A stretch of 44,442 bases of DNA, from contig DAOUEW010000024.1 of the NCBI GenBank assembly GCA_034430275.1, positions 1 through 44,442 on the forward strand, given 5' to 3'. The translations under genes were made by a program, and so were the position numbers. The DNA is from JAUVXJ01 sp034430275. Lineage in GTDB: Bacteria > Chloroflexota > Anaerolineae > UBA7937 > B3-Chlor. The notes beneath the pieces were generated by a model, which was not told where the DNA came from, searched no databases, and saw only the letters and a program-made list of their open reading frames with translations. Positions 14,560 through 22,451 of the stretch are shown piece by piece. Position 1 is the first letter of the stretch; each line of letters opens with the position of its first letter.

Positions 14560-14827
14560 CTCTTATCCAGAGGGGTGGAGGGACCGGCCCTGTGAAACCC
14601 CGGCAACCTTCTGCGGAGAGCAGGAACCCTGGTTGGTGGCGCAGTCATGACCATCTGCTAGGTGTGACTGTTGCCCGTGGTTTCGGTGCCAACTCCGGCG
14701 GGTTTTGCCCCAACGTGCAGGCCAGTACTGACGGTATCGGGCTAGGAGGGGACTGGCTGCGGGGTAGAGTCTGGGAGATGAGAGGAAGTCACCCTTGCTT
14801 TCTCTCCAGGTTGGGGAGATTTTTTTT
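14560..14827 (+). promoter_or_regulatory. SAM-I (S-box) riboswitch with expression platform
   Basis: The aptamer core matches the S-box consensus: CTCTTATC, GGGTGGAGGGACCGGCCC, TGTGAAACCCCGGCAACC, then GGTGCCAACTCC. Helix P1 pairs CTCTTATC (14560-14567) with GATGAGAG (14777-14784). The aptamer spans about 225 nt, nearly twice the usual size, because of a long insert between GGCAACC and GGTGCCAA and another before P1 closes. The platform is readable. GAGAGGAAG (14780-14788) can pair with CTTTCTCTC (14798-14806) as antiterminator. With SAM bound, P1 removes that strand and the terminator TCTCTCC/GGGGAGA plus eight Ts (14801-14827) forms. High SAM should therefore stop transcription before mtnA. 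Confidence 0.95.
14801..14827 (+). terminator. Riboswitch-controlled intrinsic terminator
   Basis: A 7-bp stem (14801-14807 with 14813-14819, one G-U pair), loop AGGTT and a run of eight Ts. The 5' arm is shared with the antiterminator. It lies 37 bp before the mtnA start codon. Confidence 0.88.
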
Positions 14828-14863
14828 GACTCCACCTGGACTGCGTACGAATGAGGTATGGCC

Positions 14864-15898
14864 ATGCGAACCGTCGAGTGGGATGCCGGTGTGGTGCGAA
14901 TGATAGACCAGCGAAAGTTGCCCCACGAATACGTGGAGGTGGAGTTCACGGACTACCGGGACGTGGCGAGAGCCATCAAGGAGATGTACGTCCGTGGAGC
15001 GCCTGCCATCGGGGCAGCAGCAGCATACGGACTGGCATTGGCCGCCGTGCACAGCCCGGCGCAGACCGGGGCCGAACTCACGTCCGAGGTGCGCCAGGCA
15101 GCCGACGCGCTGCGAGCTACTCGCCCTACGGCCTCCAACCTCTTCTGGGCATTGGAGAGGATGTTAGCCAGGCTGGAAAGCGTATCCGCCGGTGGCGTCC
15201 CTGCAATGCAGCAGGCCCTGGTCGCCGAGGCCGAGGCCCTGGCCGACGAGGATATCCAGGCCAACAAGCGCATGGGCAATTATGGGGCAGAGCTCATCGA
15301 GGATGGCTACAACATCCTCACCCACTGCAACGCGGGGGCTCTGGCCACGGTGGACTACGGCACCGCGCTGGCCCCCGTACGGACGGCCTGGAAGCAGGGG
15401 AAGCAGGTGCACGTCTACGTGGATGAGACGCGTCCCCGACTTCAGGGTGCCCGGCTGACGTCCTGGGAGTTGATGAGAGATGGCATTCCCATGACACTGA
15501 TTGCAGACAACGCCGCAGGCTACTTCATTCAGAACGGCCAGGTGGACATCATCTTCGTGGGCGCTGACAGGGTCGTGGCCAACGGTGACGTAGTCAACAA
15601 GATCGGCACTTACACAGTGGCCGTCGTGGCCCGAGAGAATGGCGTACCCTTCTATGCGGTCGTTCCCACGTCTACCGTGGATCTGCGCCTGGCGTCGGGC
15701 GACGAGGTGCCCATCGAGGAGCGAGCAGCGGAGGAGGTCACTCACGTCAGCGGGCAACCGATTGGGCCGGAGGGGGTGAACGTCGCGAATCCGGCCTTCG
15801 ACGTCACCCCGCATCGGTACGTCACCGGTATCATCACGGAGCGCGGCATCGTGTACCCGCCCTTCGGCAAAGGTCTGCGCTCTGCGTGTGGGGCCTAG
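14864..15898 (+). CDS. mtnA: S-methyl-5-thioribose-1-phosphate isomerase
   Basis: A 344-residue aldose-ketose isomerase that converts methylthioribose-1-phosphate to methylthioribulose-1-phosphate in methionine salvage. It has VRGAPAIGAAAAYG, the catalytic Cys155 in HCNAGAL and Asp235 in GADRV; their 80-residue spacing equals that of B. subtilis MtnA (C160, D240). NKIGTYTVAV and VPTSTVD follow. ATG 14864 has GAGGT six bases upstream; the in-frame ATG at 14858 directly abuts that site and is less likely. It is first after the SAM riboswitch. No other salvage gene (mtnK, mtnB, mtnN) is in the window, so the rest of the route, or a short DHAP-type shunt, must lie elsewhere. Confidence 0.95.
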   Translation: MRTVEWDAGVVRMIDQRKLPHEYVEVEFTDYRDVARAIKEMYVRGAPAIGAAAAYGLALAAVHSPAQTGAELTSEVRQAADALRATRPTASNLFWALERMLARLESVSAGGVPAMQQALVAEAEALADEDIQANKRMGNYGAELIEDGYNILTHCNAGALATVDYGTALAPVRTAWKQGKQVHVYVDETRPRLQGARLTSWELMRDGIPMTLIADNAAGYFIQNGQVDIIFVGADRVVANGDVVNKIGTYTVAVVARENGVPFYAVVPTSTVDLRLASGDEVPIEERAAEEVTHVSGQPIGPEGVNVANPAFDVTPHRYVTGIITERGIVYPPFGKGLRSACGA

Positions 15899-15931
15899 GA
15901 GCGGGGCGACTCGCGTTCTCTGGGGTTGGGG

Positions 15932-16966
15932 ATGAGTAGGGGATTCGAGCCCGAACTGTTGCCCGTGAACATCGGCAGCCTGCCTCACACCAGCGCGCAA
16001 GAGGCTAGTGCGGTTATCAGAGCCTGCTTCCAAGAGCTGCCGGGCTGGCCCCAGTTGCCGCGACGTAGTTACTTGGAGAACATGTACGTCCAGTTCAGCG
16101 TAGGTTTCCCGGGGCTGGTCTTGGAGGCGGACCGTGTGTACGTCGATCGTACTCGGGATCTTTCCGCTGAGCTGGAGCAGCTCTATCTGGCCTATCTGGA
16201 GAACGACTTGGAGCGCTATGCCCTTGGCTCGTCCTACGCCTCGGCACTGGCTGAATGGTCCCAGGGCGAGTTTGCCGGATGCCGGGCCATCAAAGGACAG
16301 GTCACCGGGCCCGTTAGCTGGGGCATGACGGTGGTCGACCAGGATCGGCGTCCCGTCCTCTACGATGAGGTGCTGGCCGACGCCGTGGCCAAACACTTGA
16401 GACTCAAAGCGGAGTGGCAGGAGAGGCATCTCCGTCGGCTCCATCCCACTACGATAATGTTCTTGGACGAACCGTACATGTCCTCCTTCGGGTCGGCGTA
16501 CGTAGCGCTGACTCGAGAGCAGGTGGTGGCTCTCATGGAGGAGGTGTTTGGAGGGCTGGAGGGTCTCAAAGGCATCCACTGCTGTGGGAACACCGACTGG
16601 TCAGTTGTTCTGTCCACCTCTCTGGACATCCTGAGCTTCGACACCTACGAGTATGCCGAATCGCTCTCATTGTACGCAGAAGAGGTGGAGGGGTTCCTGC
16701 GCCGAGGGGGCATCATCGCCTGGGGTATCGTCCCGCGTGAGGCCGATAGCCTGGCTGCTGAAACACCGGAAACTCTGGTGGACAGGCTGTTGAAGGCCAT
16801 GAACCTCTTGGTGGGCAAGGGAATCTCGCTCGATCATTTGCTGGAGGCGGCGCTGATCAGTCCGTGCTGTGGGCTGGGATCTCTTTCGGTGGAGGATGCG
16901 GAACGGGCGCTGAAGCTCACGGCTACCGTCTCGGAAGAGATGAGGAGGCGCTACCTGCAATCATAG
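15932..16966 (+). CDS. Core-type cobalamin-independent methionine synthase (MetE C-domain-like)
   Basis: A 344-residue TIM-barrel protein corresponding only to the catalytic C-terminal half of MetE. The zinc/homocysteine ligands are present: His216 and Cys218 in GIHCCGNTDW, Glu240 in DTYEYAE exactly 24 residues after the His as in E. coli MetE (H641, E665), and Cys312 or Cys313 in ISPCCGLG. NIGSLPH near the start and VTGPVSWG are also MetE-like. Full MetE has about 750 residues, with an N-terminal domain needed for polyglutamyl-methyltetrahydrofolate; that domain is absent. Core MetE proteins of archaea and Dehalococcoides use methylcobalamin or a corrinoid protein as donor. The riboswitch operon supports methionine synthesis. 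A uroporphyrinogen-decarboxylase-like methyltransferase is the alternative. Confidence 0.82.
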   Translation: MSRGFEPELLPVNIGSLPHTSAQEASAVIRACFQELPGWPQLPRRSYLENMYVQFSVGFPGLVLEADRVYVDRTRDLSAELEQLYLAYLENDLERYALGSSYASALAEWSQGEFAGCRAIKGQVTGPVSWGMTVVDQDRRPVLYDEVLADAVAKHLRLKAEWQERHLRRLHPTTIMFLDEPYMSSFGSAYVALTREQVVALMEEVFGGLEGLKGIHCCGNTDWSVVLSTSLDILSFDTYEYAESLSLYAEEVEGFLRRGGIIAWGIVPREADSLAAETPETLVDRLLKAMNLLVGKGISLDHLLEAALISPCCGLGSLSVEDAERALKLTATVSEEMRRRYLQS

Positions 16967-16967
16967 C

Positions 16968-17747
16968 ATGGCCTTGTCGATCAAGCAACTCGAAAGCAAG
17001 GCGGAGATCTACGCCTTCTTGAGCGAGGATCGCCTGTACGCAGCGTACGCCATTGGAGACCTGGAGCCCGCCCTGTTCAGGCACTGCGACTGGCATGCAT
17101 CCACCAGAAACGGGAAGTTGACGGCGCTCTGTCTCTGTTTCAAAGGACTCGTTCCCGATCGCGTGTTTCTTATGGGAGCGTCCGAGGACCTGGCGCCGCT
17201 ACTCCATGAGTCTCTCAAAGCACAAACGGGGTACTTTGCGTGCCTGCCGGAGCAGACATCGGTTCTGAGAGAGTTCTACTCGCTGACCAGGACCGAGGTC
17301 ATGCTGAGAATGGTGCTCGATCCTCAGGAGTTTGCGCCTTGCGACGGGCCTGTGCACAGATTGGGGGCGCGGCACGTCCACCAGCTTCAGGACCTCTACC
17401 GGCGGTATGGAGACGTTGCTTTCGCGCCGTACCAGTTGGACCAGGGGGTGTTCTACGGAGTGGAGCAGGACGGCCAGCTCGTGGCGACGGCCGGGACCCA
17501 TCTCGTGTCTCGCGCCTACTCCCTGGGCATTGTGGGCAATGTCCTCACCCACCCCGACTATCGAGGGTTGGGCTACGCCAGCGTCTGCACCAGCGCTGTT
17601 GTGGAAGAACTCCTCGCTCTGTGTGTGGACATCGTGCTCAACGTTGGACAGACGAATGGCCCTGCGGCCAAGGTCTACGAGGGTCTGGGGTTCCACGTCT
17701 ACTGCCCCTTCGTGGAAACCTTCGGCGTGCGCAGGGAAGGTAGGTGA
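16968..17747 (+). CDS. GNAT-family N-acetyltransferase of unknown substrate
   Basis: A 259-residue protein. The C-terminal half (about residues 125-255) is a GNAT acyltransferase: GIVGNVLTHPDYRGLGYAS carries the acetyl-CoA-binding motif A (R-G-L-G-Y-A), and NVGQTNGPAAKVYEGLGF is motif B. The N-terminal 120 residues (LSEDRLYAAYAIGDLEPALF) resemble the non-catalytic half of two-domain GNAT proteins. It starts one base after the methionine synthase stop, so it is coupled to it, yet no acetylation step belongs to the methyl cycle. It could act on a methionine-cycle intermediate, a cycle enzyme or an unrelated amine. Confidence 0.8.
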   Translation: MALSIKQLESKAEIYAFLSEDRLYAAYAIGDLEPALFRHCDWHASTRNGKLTALCLCFKGLVPDRVFLMGASEDLAPLLHESLKAQTGYFACLPEQTSVLREFYSLTRTEVMLRMVLDPQEFAPCDGPVHRLGARHVHQLQDLYRRYGDVAFAPYQLDQGVFYGVEQDGQLVATAGTHLVSRAYSLGIVGNVLTHPDYRGLGYASVCTSAVVEELLALCVDIVLNVGQTNGPAAKVYEGLGFHVYCPFVETFGVRREGR

Positions 17748-17910
17748 AGAGTACCTAGCGTGGCCCAAGAGGCCGATAGATCTTCCGTAGGCTCGCTGCG
17801 CCGGTGCAAGGAGGGCCCCTTCGCCGCAACCAGACCGCGGCGCAAGAAAGTCCGGCCGATCCGATGGCCCCGCAAGACACGGGCGCAGGGTATGGGAAAG
17901 GAGCAACTCT
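17748..17910. other. 163-bp leader-like gap before ahcY
   Basis: The gap contains a 6-bp perfect stem, CGCCGC (17822-17827) with GCGGCG (17837-17842), and several GGCC half-sites, but no recognisable promoter or T-run. It does not fit the order of the known SAH riboswitch elements. Some RNA structure is likely; its function is unknown. Confidence 0.3.
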
Positions 17911-19173
17911 ATGAGCGACAGTTATGACGTGAAGGACACCTCCATGGCGGACCAGGGCAGGCTGCGCATTCAGTGGGCAGCGCAAGAGATGCCTGTGCTC
18001 AGTCTGATCAGGAAGCGGTTCGAGAAGGAGAAGCCGCTAGAGGGCGTCAAGCTTTCGGGGTGTCTACACATCACCACCGAGACGGCCAATCTGGCTCAAA
18101 CGTTGGCGGCCGGCGGGGCAGACCTCGTCCTGTGCGCAAGCAATCCCTTGTCTACCCAGGATGACGTAGCCGCTTCCCTCGTGGTCAACGAAGAGATACC
18201 AGTGTTCGCTATCAGGGGCGTGGACAACGAGACCTACTACCAGCACATCCATAGGGCGCTGGAGCACGGTCCGCAAGTCACCATGGACGATGGTGCTGAC
18301 CTGGTGTCTACGCTGCACAAGGAGCGGACCGATCTCATCGACGACGTGATCGGTGGCACTGAGGAGACCACGACAGGCGTGATTCGCCTGCGGGCTATGG
18401 CCAGGGACGGGGTCCTGCGCTACCCCATCATCGCCGTAAACGACGCGCTGACGAAGCATTTCTTCGACAACCGCTACGGCACCGGCCAGTCCACCATTGA
18501 TGGGGTCATACGCGCGACCAACATCCTGCTGGCCGGGAAGACTCTGGTGGTCGCAGGTTATGGGTGGTGCGGACGCGGCATCGCCATGCGTGCCAAGGGT
18601 ATGGGGGCCAACGTGGTGGTCACCGAGGTGGATGCCTTGAAGGCCCTCGAGGCGGTGATGGATGGGTTCCGCGTTATGCCCATGGCAGACGCCGCGCCCA
18701 TCGGCGACTTCCTGATCACGGCTACCGGAGACATCCATGTGATCGACAAGCACCACCTCGAGGTCATGAAGGATGGGGCCATCCTGGCCAACTCTGGGCA
18801 CTTCAACGTGGAGATCAACATCCCGGCGCTGGAAGAGATGGCGGTAGAGGTACGTCAGCCGAGACCGGGCGTGGACCAGTACTTTATGCCTGATGGGCGG
18901 CGGCTGTCGGTGCTGGGCGAGGGACGCTTGGTCAACTTGGCCATGGCCGAGGGCCACCCCGCTTCGGTGATGGATATGTCGTTCGCCAACCAGGCTCTGG
19001 GGATAGAATACCTGGTCAGCAAGGCGAGCGAGCTGGACAACACAGTGTATCCCGTGCCCGAAGACCTGGACCGCGAGATCGCCCGTCTCAAGCTGACCGC
19101 GATGGGGCTCACCATAGACAGCCTGACTCCCGAACAGCAGAAGTATCTGTCCTCGTGGGAGGAGGGTACGTAA
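17911..19173 (+). CDS. ahcY: Adenosylhomocysteinase
   Basis: A 420-residue NAD-dependent enzyme that splits S-adenosylhomocysteine into homocysteine and adenosine, removing the product inhibitor of methyltransferases. It has HITTETANLAQTL, NPLSTQDDVAASLV, NDALTKHFFDNRYGTGQS, the NAD motif VAGYGWCGRG near residue 215, NSGHFNVEI and GRLVNLAMAEGHPASVMD. The length and the end (TPEQQKYLSSWEEGT) fit the shorter form without the roughly 40-residue insert of many bacterial and plant enzymes. AAAGGAG precedes the ATG. Homocysteine made here is the substrate for the methionine synthase two genes upstream; adenosine could go to the deaminase at 1862. Confidence 0.97.
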   Translation: MSDSYDVKDTSMADQGRLRIQWAAQEMPVLSLIRKRFEKEKPLEGVKLSGCLHITTETANLAQTLAAGGADLVLCASNPLSTQDDVAASLVVNEEIPVFAIRGVDNETYYQHIHRALEHGPQVTMDDGADLVSTLHKERTDLIDDVIGGTEETTTGVIRLRAMARDGVLRYPIIAVNDALTKHFFDNRYGTGQSTIDGVIRATNILLAGKTLVVAGYGWCGRGIAMRAKGMGANVVVTEVDALKALEAVMDGFRVMPMADAAPIGDFLITATGDIHVIDKHHLEVMKDGAILANSGHFNVEINIPALEEMAVEVRQPRPGVDQYFMPDGRRLSVLGEGRLVNLAMAEGHPASVMDMSFANQALGIEYLVSKASELDNTVYPVPEDLDREIARLKLTAMGLTIDSLTPEQQKYLSSWEEGT

Positions 19174-19228
19174 GACGGGAAAGTGGTCCACCTGGCGGAG
19201 GACAAGACGTTGGGAGGGCTGGATCGAG

Positions 19229-20434
19229 ATGAGTAACATCACGGTTGAGAGTCTGGACAAGATCCCGGTTGAAGATCAACAGGTGGAGCTGGTAGAGCGT
19301 AAGGGTGTCGGCCATCCCGACTCCATCTGCGACGCCATCATGGAGGACATCTCCGTGGCGCTCTGTGCGGAGTACGTGAGGGTCTTCGGCCAGATCGTGC
19401 ACCATAACATAGACAAAGGGTTGTTGGTGGCAGGCCGGACCTCGCCTCGCATCGGTGGCGGAGTGGTCAACGAGCCCATGCGTCTGGTGTTCGGCGACCG
19501 CGCCATCTACGAACTGGGAGGCAAACACGTCCCTGTGGGCGAGATAGCAGAGAGTACCGCCGCGAGTTGGCTGCGGAAAAACCTCCGCTTCGTCGATCCC
19601 GATCAGCATTTGATCTGCCAGAACGAGATCAAGGAGGGATCGCCTGAACTGACCGACATCTTCGATCGCGAGGTGATAGGCGCCAACGATACCTCTGCGG
19701 CGGTGGGGTACGCCCCACTGACGGACACTGAGCAGATGGTCTTGAACGTGGAGAGGTTCCTCAATTCGTCTGAGTTCAAGGAGCAGTACCCAGAGGCTGG
19801 CGAGGACATCAAGGTCATGGGCTATCGCAAGGATCGCGAGCTGATCCTGACCATCGCCATAGCCTTTGTGGACCGCTTCGTCCAGAGCCAAGAGGGCTAT
19901 TTCTCGCGCAAAGAGGAGATTCGGGGAGCCGTGATCGACTTCGTGAACGGCCAGGGGCGGAACTTCGAGCAGGTAAACGTCGATCTCAACACCCTGGACG
20001 ACGAGAGCAGGGGTGAAGAGGGTATGTACCTGACAGTACTTGGCACTTCCGCGGAGGGAGCCGATTGCGGACAGGTGGGCCGTGGTAACAAGGTCAATGG
20101 GGTCATTGCTCTGAATCGCCCCATGAGCACCGAGGCGGCCGCGGGCAAGAACCCAGTGAGCCACGTGGGTAAGATCTACACACTGCTCAGCCACCGCATG
20201 GCTGAGGAGGTGTACAAGGTCGTGCCGGGAATCCGTGAGGTCTACGTCTGGCTGTGTAGCCAGATAGGTCGGCCCATTCACGAGCCGTTGATCGCTTCGG
20301 CCCAGCTCACCCTGGAGCAGGGTACGAAGCTGGCATCGGTGAGAGGGAACGTCGAGCAGATTCTGTCGCGGGAGCTGGACGGCATATATGACTTCACCTC
20401 CCGTCTAGCCAAGGGGGAGTACTCCGTGTGGTGA
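19229..20434 (+). CDS. metK: S-adenosylmethionine synthetase, archaeal type
   Basis: A 401-residue methionine adenosyltransferase of the archaeal family (COG1812), distinct from the usual bacterial MetK. Recognisable blocks are ERKGVGHPDSICDAIMED at the start, HHNIDKGLLVAG, GSPELTDIF, ANDTSAAVGYAPL, GTSAEGADCGQVGRGN, and GKNPVSHVGKIYTLLSHRMA near the end. It makes SAM from methionine and ATP. GGGAGGG lies 10 bases before the ATG. As last gene of the riboswitch operon it closes the feedback loop: its product is the ligand that shuts the operon off. Archaeal-type MAT is uncommon in bacteria and suggests an old transfer. Confidence 0.95.
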   Translation: MSNITVESLDKIPVEDQQVELVERKGVGHPDSICDAIMEDISVALCAEYVRVFGQIVHHNIDKGLLVAGRTSPRIGGGVVNEPMRLVFGDRAIYELGGKHVPVGEIAESTAASWLRKNLRFVDPDQHLICQNEIKEGSPELTDIFDREVIGANDTSAAVGYAPLTDTEQMVLNVERFLNSSEFKEQYPEAGEDIKVMGYRKDRELILTIAIAFVDRFVQSQEGYFSRKEEIRGAVIDFVNGQGRNFEQVNVDLNTLDDESRGEEGMYLTVLGTSAEGADCGQVGRGNKVNGVIALNRPMSTEAAAGKNPVSHVGKIYTLLSHRMAEEVYKVVPGIREVYVWLCSQIGRPIHEPLIASAQLTLEQGTKLASVRGNVEQILSRELDGIYDFTSRLAKGEYSVW

Positions 20435-20448
20435 TCGCCCGGTGGGCT

Positions 20449-20476
20449 TTGCCCGACAGCCAAGTTGGGCTATAAT
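20449..20476 (+). promoter_or_regulatory. Promoter for the rmd-gmd glycan region
   Basis: TTGCCC (20449-20454), 16 bp, TATAAT (20471-20476), just past the metK stop. The predicted start is near 20483, about 32 nt before the TTG start of rmd. The -10 box is perfect; the -35 box keeps only TTG. Confidence 0.65.
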
Positions 20477-20514
20477 ACCGCAGGAATTCGGATGGACCGA
20501 CTTGGGAGAGTGAC

Positions 20515-21483
20515 TTGAGGGCGTTGATCACCGGTGCTACCGGTTTTGCGGGCAGCCATCTGGCCGAGTACCTCCTGGCCCACGCGGCTCTGGAGGTTTG
20601 GGGGACCGATATCAGCAGCAATGAGAGGAATATCGCCCATATCAAGGACGATCTCGAGTTCGTCGTGGGTGACATGTCCAAGCCTGGCACGGCATCTCGG
20701 ATTCTGACTGAGGTTCGGCCCGACTACATCTTCCACTTGGCGGCGCAGGCCTTTGTTCCCCTGTCGTGGAGTGATCCCTGGGACACGTTAGCGAACAACA
20801 TCCGGGCTGAGCTGAACATCCTGCAGACATTGGTCGACACGGGTGCCAGGCCCAGAGTGATGGTTGCTGGCTCGGCCGACGAGTACGGGATGATTCGCCC
20901 GGACGAGCTTCCCATCACCGAAACCACGCCCTTGCGGCCCTATAACCCCTATGCCGTCAGCAAGATCGCCCAGGACATGCTGGGATACCAGTACTTCGCC
21001 AGCCACGATCTACCTGTGGTCAGAGTGCGACCCTTCAACCACATCGGCCCGCGGCAGAGCCCCGCGTTCGTGTCCTCGGATTTCGCGAAGCAGATCGCTG
21101 AGATCGAGCAGGGGTACCGAGAGCCACAACTGGCCGTGGGCAATCTGGACGCCAGACGTGATTTCACTGACGTGAGAGACATGGTGCGAGCGTATTTCCT
21201 GGCTCTCGAGCGAGGGGAGCCGGGAGAAGTGTACAATCTCGGTGCGGAGCACGCCTCCTCCATCCAGCAGGTCCTGGACCTGCTGCTGCGCATGAGCGAT
21301 GCTGAGATCGAAGTCGTGAAGGATCCCACGCGTCTGAGGCCCACCGAGGTGCCGGTGGTTGTCAGCGACTGTAGCAAGTTTCGTCAGCAGACCGGGTGGC
21401 GAGCCATGGTGACTCTGGAGGACAGCCTTCGAGACATCCTGGACTACTGGCGAGGAAGGGTGCGGGAGGATCAAGGAGGCTAA
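20515..21483 (+). CDS. rmd: GDP-4-keto-6-deoxy-D-mannose reductase (Rmd type)
   Basis: A 322-residue extended short-chain dehydrogenase. TGATGFAGSH near residue 6 is the NAD(P) motif; GSADEYG and YNPYAVSK supply the Ser and Tyr/Lys of the catalytic site. NHIGPRQSPAFV and GNLDARRDFTDVRDMVRAY are typical of Rmd. It should reduce GDP-4-keto-6-deoxymannose, the Gmd product, to GDP-D-rhamnose. The start is a TTG at 20515 with GGGAG eight bases upstream. It directly precedes gmd. The alternative, GDP-L-fucose synthase, is less likely because the Rmd motifs are specific. Confidence 0.9.
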   Translation: MRALITGATGFAGSHLAEYLLAHAALEVWGTDISSNERNIAHIKDDLEFVVGDMSKPGTASRILTEVRPDYIFHLAAQAFVPLSWSDPWDTLANNIRAELNILQTLVDTGARPRVMVAGSADEYGMIRPDELPITETTPLRPYNPYAVSKIAQDMLGYQYFASHDLPVVRVRPFNHIGPRQSPAFVSSDFAKQIAEIEQGYREPQLAVGNLDARRDFTDVRDMVRAYFLALERGEPGEVYNLGAEHASSIQQVLDLLLRMSDAEIEVVKDPTRLRPTEVPVVVSDCSKFRQQTGWRAMVTLEDSLRDILDYWRGRVREDQGG

Positions 21484-21485
21484 CG

Positions 21486-22451
21486 ATGAAGACGGCCCTG
21501 GTTACCGGCGTCACCGGTCAAGATGGCTCGTATCTGGCCGACTTCCTGCTGGAGAAGGGTTACGAGGTCGTGGGCATGGTGCGCCGCACGAGCACCATCA
21601 ATTTCGACCGCATCAGACACATTCAGGATCGCATCGTCCTGACTCAGGGCGATCTGCTGGACCAGGTGTCGCTGGTGGACATCATGAAGGAGTACCGGCC
21701 GGACGAGATCTACAATCTGGCCGCCCAATCCTTCGTGCCGACTTCGTGGCGGCAGCCGGTCTTGACCGGTGAGTTCACCGCTCTGGGGGTGACGCGTATG
21801 CTGGACGCCATGCGCATGGTGGTCCCGGAGGCGCGTTTCTACCAGGCGTCTAGCAGTGAAATGTTTGGGAAGGTGCGCGAGGTTCCCCAGACCGAAGGCA
21901 CCCCCTTCTACCCTCGCAGCCCCTACGGCGTGGCCAAGGTCTACGGTCATTGGATCACCGTCAACTACAGGGAGAGCTACGGGCTCTTCGCCTGCTCGGG
22001 CATCCTGTTCAATCACGAGTCACCTCGCCGCGGGCTGGAGTTCGTAACCCGGAAGGTGACCCACGGGGCGGCGCGGGCGAAGCTGGGCCTGGGAGAGGAT
22101 CTGCCCATGGGCAACCTGGAGGCCCAGAGGGACTGGGGCTTCGCAGGAGACTACGTCAGGGCCATGTGGTTGATGCTACAGCAGGACGAGGCCGAGGACT
22201 TCGTGGTGGCCACGGGCCGTACCCATTCCGTGCGGGAGCTGCTGGAGATAGCCTTTGGCTACCTGGATCTGGACTACCGGGATTACGTGAGGGTCGACGA
22301 CCGCTTCCTTCGCCCCGCTGACGTCGACCAACTGGTCGGCGATGCCACCAAGGCCAGGGAGAAGCTGGGGTGGGAGCCCCAGGTGCCCTTCGATGAGTTG
22401 ATCAGGATGATGGTGGACTCTGATCTGGCGCGCCTGAAGTCGCCCGCGTGA
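21486..22451 (+). CDS. gmd: GDP-mannose 4,6-dehydratase
   Basis: A 321-residue extended short-chain dehydrogenase that converts GDP-mannose to GDP-4-keto-6-deoxymannose. TGVTGQDGSYLADFLL is the Gmd-type NADP motif; SSSEMFG and YGVAK give the catalytic residues; NHESPRRGLEFVTRKVT and GNLEAQRDWGFAGDYVRAMW are near-diagnostic. The frame is open back to 21396, but AAGGAGG (21473-21479) fixes ATG 21486. It starts two bases after the rmd stop and ends overlapping tatD by one base. With rmd it forms a complete GDP-mannose to GDP-D-rhamnose module for the glycosyltransferases that follow. Confidence 0.95.
   Translation: MKTALVTGVTGQDGSYLADFLLEKGYEVVGMVRRTSTINFDRIRHIQDRIVLTQGDLLDQVSLVDIMKEYRPDEIYNLAAQSFVPTSWRQPVLTGEFTALGVTRMLDAMRMVVPEARFYQASSSEMFGKVREVPQTEGTPFYPRSPYGVAKVYGHWITVNYRESYGLFACSGILFNHESPRRGLEFVTRKVTHGAARAKLGLGEDLPMGNLEAQRDWGFAGDYVRAMWLMLQQDEAEDFVVATGRTHSVRELLEIAFGYLDLDYRDYVRVDDRFLRPADVDQLVGDATKAREKLGWEPQVPFDELIRMMVDSDLARLKSPA

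Noticed and set aside
17748..17910. Possible SAH riboswitch before ahcY
   Set aside because: Fragments such as AGGCTCG and GCTGCG are present, but not in the order or with the pairing of the SAH aptamer.
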